Shown here: positions 24,058 through 30,195 of the stretch, piece by piece
Layout of the letters: every line of letters begins with the position of its first letter
Position numbering within the stretch: position 1 is the stretch's first letter
From: Clostridium sp. CAG:768
GTDB lineage: Bacteria; Cyanobacteriota; Vampirovibrionia; Gastranaerophilales; Gastranaerophilaceae
Assembly (NCBI GenBank): GCA_000437435.1
Contig: FR899620.1
Span: 55,481-109,547 of the forward strand
DNA length: 54,067 nucleotides
Reading direction: 5' to 3'
Notes under the pieces: model-generated
What the model was told of the DNA's origin: nothing
Seen by the model: the letters and a program-made list of their open reading frames with translations, nothing else
The model's database searches: none
Made by a program: the position numbers and the translations under genes

Positions 24058-24777
24058 CTAAAACCTTCTTACATAGTAGTTTTTGTCATTTTTTAATTCT
24101 TCTTTAATTAAAGATAGTTCTTTGTTGTTTTCAAATTTAGAGAGAATTTTTGCAGTTTTTTCTCTGATTGTGTATTCTTGAATATTTTTAGTTTCATTTA
24201 ACAGTTGAATTAAATCTTTTATATCAATGTATTCATAAAATTCTGATATTGTTTCAAGGTACCAATATAGTTTGAATATTTCTTTATTGATTTTATATTT
24301 TCCATCTTGAATGTCAAAACTTTTTATAGGTTCAATAAGTGTATTAGCTCTATCTATAATCATTTTGCAGAAATTATTTGTAAACTCGTTATATTGTTTT
24401 AGATTTTTTATTGCTTCAATTGTATTTCTACAGATATTACCATTAATATCAATTATTGCATCAATTATAATATGTGCATAATCTTTGAAAAAATCAGGAT
24501 TTTCTGGAATAAATTCTTTTAATCTAAAAGATACAGCTTCTCTAATTTTTCCGTCACAACCGGTCAAGTTATTGATAAATATTTCAGCTTCTTTTTTATT
24601 ATTTATTTTATCAATTTTTAGAGTTGCAACTTGTTTTTCTACCACAGAACCATTTTTCAATAACTCTATTAAATAATCATGAGAATATGAATTTTCATAT
24701 ATATTTAAAGCTGTATTAAAATCTTCATTATATTTATCTGTAAGAATTTCTGAATTATTATTGTTCAAATTTTGCAC
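24058..24777 (-). CDS. Helical-repeat (HEAT-like) protein
   Basis: 239 residues, almost entirely alpha-helical with no membrane segment. Pairs of amphipathic helices recur, for example LIELLKNGSVVEKQVATLKI, GKIREAVSFRLKEFIPENPDFF, RNTIEAIKNLKQYNEF, DLIQLLNETKNIQEYTIREKTAKIL and ELSLIKEELKNDKNYYVRRF. This looks like a degenerate HEAT/armadillo array, generally a protein-interaction scaffold. AAAGGTG precedes the ATG. It is divergent from the 59-residue gene. The specific function is unknown. Confidence 0.7.
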   Translation of the reverse strand: MQNLNNNNSEILTDKYNEDFNTALNIYENSYSHDYLIELLKNGSVVEKQVATLKIDKINNKKEAEIFINNLTGCDGKIREAVSFRLKEFIPENPDFFKDYAHIIIDAIIDINGNICRNTIEAIKNLKQYNEFTNNFCKMIIDRANTLIEPIKSFDIQDGKYKINKEIFKLYWYLETISEFYEYIDIKDLIQLLNETKNIQEYTIREKTAKILSKFENNKELSLIKEELKNDKNYYVRRF

Positions 24778-24822
24778 CTTTGCTAGTTATATCTATAATA
24801 TAACATAAACTACAATGTTTTT

Positions 24823-24850
24823 TTGACTCAAAATAGTTTTAATGTATGAT
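24823..24850 (+). promoter_or_regulatory. Promoter of the 59-aa gene
   Basis: TTGACT (24823-24828), 16-base spacer, TATGAT (24845-24850), followed by AAAAAAGGAG and the ATG at 24894. Confidence 0.55.
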
Positions 24851-24893
24851 ATAAAATTAATAATAAAGATTATAATTAAAAAAGGAGAATATT

Positions 24894-25073
24894 ATGAAAG
24901 AACTTATATCATTTTTTAAAGATATTTTTATGATAAGTGATGAAAATTCAAAAGTAAAAATAGGCTTGTCCCAATTTAAGGATGAAAAATCTGTAGAGAA
25001 AAAAAAGATTAAAAAAGTTTCAAAAATCCAGAAAGAAGTGAAATTGTCTGATTTGATGCGCAGAAGTGCATAG
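24894..25073 (+). CDS. 59-aa small basic protein
   Basis: A small gene with a strong AAAAAAGGAG site and its own promoter. The protein starts MKELISFFKDIFMISDENSK, has a very Lys-rich middle (EKKKIKKVSKIQKE) and ends VKLSDLMRRSA. The N-terminal ~13 residues could form an amphipathic or membrane-surface helix. Its stop codon lies 3 bases before the -35 of the second prepilin promoter, so the two are adjacent but separately promoted. The function is unknown. Confidence 0.6.
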   Translation: MKELISFFKDIFMISDENSKVKIGLSQFKDEKSVEKKKIKKVSKIQKEVKLSDLMRRSA

Positions 25074-25075
25074 AA

Positions 25076-25104
25076 TTGAAATATAATAAAAATATTGTTA
25101 TAAT
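25076..25104 (+). promoter_or_regulatory. Sigma-70-type promoter of prepilin gene 2
   Basis: TTGAAA (25076-25081), 17-base spacer, TATAAT (25099-25104) with TGT before the -10. The hexamers and spacing are identical to the promoter of prepilin gene 1 at 2577-2605. Confidence 0.75.
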
Positions 25105-25132
25105 TAATATGTATAAGAGAAAGGAGCAAAGT

Positions 25133-26028
25133 ATGAAAGGATTTACTACAAGACAAACACAAAAATCTTCCAAATTAAAAGATAATTGTGTAGAAATGTC
25201 TACGCACGTAGTGCTCGGGGGGGGGGCGATTTAGAGCTTATCCCACAAGGATTTCGAAGAGGAGTATTTAAAAAATTTGTGTCGGGTCAAGCGGCACGCT
25301 TGGGTTTTACGTTAGCAGAGGTATTAATAACTTTAGGAATAATCGGTGTTGTTGCAGCTTTAACTTTACCAGCATTAATTCAAAATTATCAAAAGAAAGC
25401 AACAGCAACAAGTGTAAAAAAAGCTTACAGTGAGTTAAATCAAATAATAGAAAGAGCAAAAGCGGATTATGGGGATCCATCAGGTTGGAATTATTATGAG
25501 CAAGATAATTTAGCAAAATGGGTTCAAACTTATATAGAGCCGTATATTAAAGTTGTTCAGCACACAGATTCTTGTCCCACAAATGTAAAATGTCTTGGGT
25601 TGGCTCTGCCTGCAGCTTTAAAATCAAAACCTGGTGGGGCTAATTCAACAGTTGGACATTATGTTTTGACTAAGACTGGAGATTCTTTTGGTTATGCATT
25701 TTATAGATATGGTAGTGTATATGAGTCAGAAACTCGTGTAAGAGTATATATAAGAAATTCTATGAAATATCCGTCATTTGGGAAAAAAGCTTACGCTTTT
25801 GTCGGAAAAGATATTTTTACTTTTGTATTTAATAAAAGTAAAGAAAATCCTATGTTTCAGCCTTATGGTATGGGAACTTCAAGAGAAGATTTGTTAGCAG
25901 ATAGAACAATGTGGGCGGGAGCTTGTAATAAATCTGCTGGAGGTAGTGGTTATTGGATGCCAGGCGATGCATGTGCTGCTGTAATTATGTTGGATAATTG
26001 GGAAATTAAACCTGACTATCCTTGGTAA
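25133..26028 (+). pseudogene. Type IV prepilin-like protein 2, frame broken at a G10 tract
   Basis: The ATG at 25133 with an AAGGAG site opens a frame of about 33 codons (MKGFTTRQTQKSSKLKDNCV...THVVLGGG) that ends at a TAG just after ten G at 25217-25226. The prepilin frame continues to 26028: GDLELIPQGF, KKFVSGQAARLGFTLAEV, then LITLGIIGVVAALTLPALIQ, a ~200-residue globular domain and a cysteine-bearing C-terminus (CAAVIMLDNWEIKPDYPW). Upstream of the tract that frame has only a TTG at 25186 with no ribosome site. Eight or eleven G would fuse leader and pilin. The state equals that of the gene at 2636-3363, arguing for a switch rather than random decay. Confidence 0.8.
25200..25226 (+). repeat. 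Palindrome plus G10 homopolymer in prepilin 2 leader
   Basis: A perfect 12-base palindrome CTACGCACGTAG (25200-25211) is followed by TGCTC and ten G (25217-25226), then CGATTTAG. The TAG is in the frame of the upstream ATG. The G count equals that of the tract at 2657-2666. Confidence 0.93.
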
Positions 26029-26032
26029 ATAA

Positions 26033-26614
26033 TTAATATTCAATCCCTTTTCTAGCTGCAATGCCAGTATCCCAATAGTGTTTTATAGGTTTTATTTCAG
26101 AGACAAGGTGGGCAATATCTATTATTTCCTGCCTTGCATTTCTACCAGTTAAGACTATTTCCATTTCTTCTGGTTTATTTTTGAGTGTTTCAAGCATTTC
26201 ATCTAAATCTATTAATCCTAAATCAATTGCAATATTTGCTTCATCAAGGATTATCAAATTATATTCATCATTTTTGATTGCTTTTTTAGCTAATTCCCAA
26301 CCTTTTTTTATTTCATCTGCATCTGATTTAGTTTTGTTAGTTGAATATACAATTCTATCAAGACCTGCTTGTACAATTGTTAAATTTTGAGATATTTCAG
26401 GGGATAGATTCCTAAATGAATTTAGTTCCCCATAGTCATCTCCACCTTTTGTGAACATAATTATTAAAACTTTCCAACAACGACCGAGTGCTCTCATTGC
26501 AAGACCTAAAGATGCTGTGGTTTTTCCTTTCCCGTCACCTGTATAGACCTGTATGTAGCCGTGTTTTGCCCAATTAGGGTTTATTAAATTATTATTTTCA
26601 CATTTGTCCATCAT
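26033..26614 (-). CDS. cobO: Cob(I)alamin/cobyrinate adenosyltransferase, CobO type, copy 2
   Basis: 193 residues, the same family as 17401-17934 with a ~15-residue N-terminal extension. The P-loop GDGKGKTTASLGLAMRALG, KVLIIMFTKG, NLIILDEANIA, EIVLTGRNA and closing TGIAARKGIEY are all present, so it should be catalytically competent. It starts with ATGATG and no Shine-Dalgarno; TATAAT lies eight bases upstream on the minus strand, overlapping the divergent promoter of the cyclo-ligase gene. It ends 4 bases from the convergent prepilin stop. Possible division of labour between the two copies is unknown. Confidence 0.92.
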   Translation of the reverse strand: MMDKCENNNLINPNWAKHGYIQVYTGDGKGKTTASLGLAMRALGRCWKVLIIMFTKGGDDYGELNSFRNLSPEISQNLTIVQAGLDRIVYSTNKTKSDADEIKKGWELAKKAIKNDEYNLIILDEANIAIDLGLIDLDEMLETLKNKPEEMEIVLTGRNARQEIIDIAHLVSEIKPIKHYWDTGIAARKGIEY

Positions 26615-26638
26615 TTGTATTTATTATATATTAAAAAC
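26604..26638 (+). promoter_or_regulatory. Promoter of cyclo-ligase gene, candidate leaderless
   Basis: TTGTCC (26604-26609), 17-base spacer, TATATT (26627-26632), exactly six bases, then ATG at 26639. No Shine-Dalgarno. It overlaps a divergent TATAAT on the minus strand (26623-26628) for CobO copy 2. Confidence 0.55.
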
Positions 26639-27151
26639 ATGGATAGTAAAATTGACTTACGGATTAAAGCTAAGAGTATAAGAAAATATTTGAATATAAG
26701 TAAAATAAGTTCATTGGCAGTTTCTAAAATAAGAGATGTTGATATATATAAAGAAGCTAGAAATGTTTTAATTTTTTATCCAATGCGTTATGAAATAGAT
26801 TTATTGGCATTATTAGATGACGATAAAAATTTTTATTTGCCTAAGGTTTTTGATAAAAAGCTTTTTATATGTCCTTTTAAAAAAGGGGATAAGTTAGAAA
26901 AATCCTGTTTTAATGTAAATGAACCTTGTACTTCACCTGTAGATCCAAATGTTTTGGATTTGATTATAGTTCCGGCTTTAATGGTTGATAAAAATGGTTA
27001 TCGTCTGGGGTATGGTGGCGGATTTTATGATAGATTTTTAGGTGAAAACTCATTTATAAAAACTATTGTGCCAATTCCAAAAGAATTGTTTGTTGAAAAG
27101 TTACCTGTTGAGATTTTTGATAAAAAAATTGATGTTGTTATAACTCTATAA
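26639..27151 (+). CDS. 5-formyltetrahydrofolate cyclo-ligase
   Basis: 170 residues. It converts 5-formyl-THF and ATP to 5,10-methenyl-THF, recycling folate. The N-terminal basic segment (DSKIDLRIKAKSIRKYL), the middle LIFYPMRYEIDLLAL, FYLPKVF and the signature VPALMVDKNGYRLGYGGGFYDRFL identify the family. The start at 26639 is preferred over an upstream non-ATG extension that would overlap the divergent gene. It is somewhat short but complete. Confidence 0.93.
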   Translation: MDSKIDLRIKAKSIRKYLNISKISSLAVSKIRDVDIYKEARNVLIFYPMRYEIDLLALLDDDKNFYLPKVFDKKLFICPFKKGDKLEKSCFNVNEPCTSPVDPNVLDLIIVPALMVDKNGYRLGYGGGFYDRFLGENSFIKTIVPIPKELFVEKLPVEIFDKKIDVVITL

Positions 27152-27237
27152 AAGATGTTAAAAAGGAGCCCACTATCAAGTGAACTCCTTACAGGTTAGT
27201 TAAGGATAGGATTTATGAGTTTATGGTTATTTTATTT

Positions 27238-27759
27238 TTAAGCTGTATATTCAGGTTTCATTGCTTTAATTCCAGCATCTTCACCTTGTTTACAAGCTTC
27301 ATATTCTTGTTCTAACATTTTTAATTGAGTTTCAAGTTTCGCTTTTTCCTGTTGAATTTGTTTTTCCTGTTCATTAAGAAGTTTAGCTTCTTGTTTTCCC
27401 ATTCTTTCGCGTTCTTGATCATAAAGATTTTTAAAGATCCATTGTTGATACATCGCTTGCATGTTAGGATCTTGCATTTGTTGCATTTGTGCTGCAATCA
27501 TTGGTTGCATCATTCCAAATTTTTGTTGCGCTCCGAATATTGCTCCATTATGAGCATATTGCATATACATCATTTGACGACCAAACATTGAACTTGGAGT
27601 GTTCATCATATCGCTCATTGATACAGAACCATCAGCTATGTTTGATGCATATTGTTGCAAGTCAGATAACTTTCTGGTCAAATTCATTAAACGATATTGG
27701 ATGTCGTTCCTTTGACGTATAATGTCTAATTTTCGGTATGCGAAAATTAATAGACCCAT
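27238..27759 (-). CDS. Met/Gln-rich coiled-coil protein
   Basis: 173 residues of unknown function. An N-terminal helix (YRKLDIIRQRNDIQYRLMNLTRKLSDLQQYAS) is followed by a Met/Gln-rich middle (MQPMIAAQMQQMQDPNMQAMYQQ) and a C-terminal coiled coil ending QEKAKLETQLKMLEQEYEAC. The C-terminal heptad region resembles that of 28659-29048 (EKxxLETQLxxxxxxE). There is no signal peptide. AGGAG precedes the ATG. It lies directly downstream of clpP on the same strand, beyond a terminator. A secretion- or filament-related structural protein is possible but unproven. Confidence 0.65.
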   Translation of the reverse strand: MGLLIFAYRKLDIIRQRNDIQYRLMNLTRKLSDLQQYASNIADGSVSMSDMMNTPSSMFGRQMMYMQYAHNGAIFGAQQKFGMMQPMIAAQMQQMQDPNMQAMYQQWIFKNLYDQERERMGKQEAKLLNEQEKQIQQEKAKLETQLKMLEQEYEACKQGEDAGIKAMKPEYTA

Positions 27760-27816
27760 TGTCGTTTCTCCTACCTTTTAATTTATAACTAACCTTTTTT
27801 AACCTTACATGAATAT

Positions 27817-27850
27817 AAAAACATGCAACTCCTTGGAATTGCATGTTTTT
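27817..27850 (-). terminator. Terminator of clpP
   Basis: AAAAACATGCAA pairs with TTGCATGTTTTT around a short loop, with T5 at the minus-strand end, 26 bases after the clpP stop. Confidence 0.85.
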
Positions 27851-27875
27851 GAGTATTTTGTTAAGAATTGTTAAA

Positions 27876-28490
27876 TTATCTATTTTCTTTTGTGATAACT
27901 TTATCAATAAGGCCGTATTCTAGAGCTTGTTGAGCTGTTAAGAAGTGATCTCTTTCACAATCTTCTTTAACTTTTTCAATAGGTTGACCTGAATTTTCAG
28001 CAATAATTCCAATCAACATATCTTTCATTCTCAAAATTTCTTTTGCTTCAATTTCAATATCTGTAGCTTGACCTTTAGCTCCGCCTAGTGGTTGGTGAAT
28101 CATTACTCTTGAATTTGGAAGAGCCATTCTTTTGCCTTTAGCTCCTGAACATAGTAAAAATGCACCCATTGATGCTGCATCTCCAAGACAAATTGTAGAT
28201 ACGTCAGATTTAATTAGTTGCATAGTATCATAAATAGCCATACCTGCAGTAATTACACCGCCTGGACTATTGATATATAACATAATATCTTTTTCTGAGT
28301 TTTCACTGTCTAATAATAATAGTTGTGCTACGACAGAATTTGCAACATCATCGTCAATTTCTGTTCCAAGAAATATAATTCTTTCTCTCAATAATCTTGA
28401 GAATATATCAAAAGATCTTTCTCCTCTTGAAGATGCTTCGATTACTGTTGGGACATAGCCCATTATTTTCATATAAGTTTCTTGATCCAT
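27876..28490 (-). CDS. clpP: ATP-dependent Clp protease proteolytic subunit
   Basis: 204 residues; serine peptidase that forms the ClpP chamber with ClpX/ClpC/ClpA ATPases. The catalytic triad is Ser107 (GDAASMGAF), His132 (MIHQP) and Asp181 (ERDHFL). The N-terminal VIEASSRGERSFDIFSRLL and INSPGG are standard. Typical ClpP has GQAASMG, so the Gln to Asp change before the Ser is a minor variation. AGGAGAG precedes the ATG. It is a single-gene unit; clpX is not adjacent. Confidence 0.97.
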   Translation of the reverse strand: MDQETYMKIMGYVPTVIEASSRGERSFDIFSRLLRERIIFLGTEIDDDVANSVVAQLLLLDSENSEKDIMLYINSPGGVITAGMAIYDTMQLIKSDVSTICLGDAASMGAFLLCSGAKGKRMALPNSRVMIHQPLGGAKGQATDIEIEAKEILRMKDMLIGIIAENSGQPIEKVKEDCERDHFLTAQQALEYGLIDKVITKENR

Positions 28491-28658
28491 TTTTCTCTCC
28501 TATATAATATATATTTATTATATTACAAAAATAAAATCAATCCTATTAAAGCATTAAATTGGATTGTTAACAATTGTAAAGAATTGCTATATTGTTGAAA
28601 TTAGACTTTTTCTAAATTGTTTATATATGTAAGAGAAGTAAAAAAGAGGACGAGAGAG

Positions 28659-29048
28659 ATGGCAATTTCAAATATTCATGAAACATTGTTAATGTACACA
28701 AAACAAAAAGCTTTGATTAATGATAAGTTATCTACAAATATGATGAATACTTTGAGTGCTTCAAAACAGACAGCTGAAAATCAAGCTAAATATAATGATC
28801 AGATGGATGATATCTATTATAATTATTATGAAGATGATCCTGAAACTTATGAATTGTTGACAGAACAATTAGAACAAGAACATGAATTAGAATTAGCTAA
28901 CTTAAATTCTTGGGAACAAGAATTAGAATTAGAAAAAAATAATTTAGAAACACAGTTAAATGAAATCAATACATTTGAATCAACTTGGACTAAATTATTA
29001 CAAACAAATATTAAAAGTGACTTTTCATACGGAGGTGTACAACAGTAA
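28659..29048 (+). CDS. Acidic coiled-coil protein, possible paralogue of 27238-27759
   Basis: 129 residues of unknown function, acidic and helical: LLMYTKQKALINDKLSTNMMN, then a Tyr/Asp-rich hinge (DQMDDIYYNYYEDDPETYE), then a Glu/Leu heptad region (EQEHELELANLNSWEQELEL, KNNLETQLNEIN) and a C-terminal SDFSYGGVQQ. The start at 28659 has a GAGGACGAGAG site; the frame extends upstream only weakly. It shares the EKxxLETQL heptad pattern with the protein encoded on the other side of clpP. A strong terminator follows. Confidence 0.65.
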   Translation: MAISNIHETLLMYTKQKALINDKLSTNMMNTLSASKQTAENQAKYNDQMDDIYYNYYEDDPETYELLTEQLEQEHELELANLNSWEQELELEKNNLETQLNEINTFESTWTKLLQTNIKSDFSYGGVQQ

Positions 29049-29074
29049 CGTAGCACAATTAAATAGTAAATTTC

Positions 29075-29102
29075 AAAAAAGCAGCGTTCAAGCTGCTTTT
29101 TT
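29075..29102 (+). terminator. Terminator of coiled-coil gene, just before DUF3326 gene
   Basis: AAAAAAGCAGC (29075-29085) pairs perfectly with GCTGCTTTTTT (29092-29102). It lies only 17 bases before the chosen DUF3326 start, so that gene needs its own start signal. Confidence 0.88.
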
Positions 29103-29106
29103 GTTG

Positions 29107-29118
29107 TATTATAAAGAT
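29107..29118 (+). promoter_or_regulatory. Candidate leaderless -10 element of DUF3326 gene
   Basis: TATTAT (29107-29112) plus exactly six bases precedes the ATG at 29119. There is no Shine-Dalgarno. The -35 region would fall inside the upstream terminator hairpin and no good -35 is seen there. Confidence 0.35.
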
Positions 29119-30096
29119 ATGTTGAAAAATGGTGAAAAACTTGGAGCTTTTATTGTCCCAACTGGTATTGGAGCATCAATTGGCGGGTATGCAGGCGATG
29201 CTAGTCAATATGCTGCAAGATTCTCAGAAATATCAAAACTTATTGTAAATCCAAATGTCGTAAATGCAGGGTGTTTTTCGGGTATTAATAAAAATATGCT
29301 TTATGTAGAAGGATATACGCTTGATGAATTTTTTAAGGGAAATATAAAATTAATTCCTGCTAAAAAAAATAGAATAGGTGTGGTTTTTGATAAAGCAATT
29401 CCTCAAGATGTTTTAAATATTCATATAAATACAATTAATGCTGTAAAATGCGTATATGGTGTGAATGTTTCAGATTATATTATTACTAAAGAAGAAGTTG
29501 GAGTTGAATTTGCGTTAGAAGATAGTGGAATTTCAACGGGGAGTGTTAAAAATATTGAAACATTACTTTCTGCTTCAAAAGAACTTATTAATCGAGGATG
29601 TAATGCTATTGCATTAGTTTGCCTTTTTGATGAACCGGAAGAGGATAATCCTGATTATGCTAATGGAATTGGTACTGATCCGGTAGGTGGTGTAGAGGCT
29701 GTTCTTTCTCATTATATTTCAAAAGAGCTAAAAGTCCCTTGTGCTCATTCTCCTGCATTTGCAGATTATAGTATTTCATCAGATATTGTGGATGCTCGTG
29801 CAGCATCTGAGTATATTACACCAACATTTTTACCTTGTATTCTTTTAGGGTTGGATAATGCTCCTTTATTATCCCCGAACGAAGGAATCTCGATTGCTGA
29901 ATTAGATTATCTTGTAATGCCTTATGATGCTTTAGGTTCTACTCCTGTATTTGAAGCTTTGAAAAGAGGCATAAAAGTTTTTGCTATTAAAGAAAATGTA
30001 ACAGCTCTAAATATAACATCAGATAAAATCAGTAATGATATTATAGAAATTCTTGACTATGACAGTTGTTTAGAATTTATTGTAAATAAATGTTAA
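29119..30096 (+). CDS. DUF3326 family protein
   Basis: 325 residues matching the DUF3326 family, which I know as a conserved cyanobacterial protein of unknown function. Diagnostic segments: IVPTGIGASIGGYAGDASQYA, NPNVVNAG, MLYVEGYTLDEFF, KKNRIGVVFDKAI, SKELINRGCNAIALVCLF, GTDPVGGVEAVLSHYI and ITPTFLPCILLGLDNAPLLS. The open frame extends back to 28960, but that stretch runs through the upstream gene and the terminator, so the ATG at 29119 is chosen. The protein is probably cytoplasmic with a possible nucleotide- or sugar-phosphate-binding fold; that is inference. Confidence 0.85.
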   Translation: MLKNGEKLGAFIVPTGIGASIGGYAGDASQYAARFSEISKLIVNPNVVNAGCFSGINKNMLYVEGYTLDEFFKGNIKLIPAKKNRIGVVFDKAIPQDVLNIHINTINAVKCVYGVNVSDYIITKEEVGVEFALEDSGISTGSVKNIETLLSASKELINRGCNAIALVCLFDEPEEDNPDYANGIGTDPVGGVEAVLSHYISKELKVPCAHSPAFADYSISSDIVDARAASEYITPTFLPCILLGLDNAPLLSPNEGISIAELDYLVMPYDALGSTPVFEALKRGIKVFAIKENVTALNITSDKISNDIIEILDYDSCLEFIVNKC

Positions 30097-30195
30097 TGAA
30101 ATTTTATTAATTATTAAAGATTATTACTTCAATTTCCGATATTTGCACTATCGACTATTTAGATGTACGTGTGTAAATAAAGAAAGGCGGTAAAG

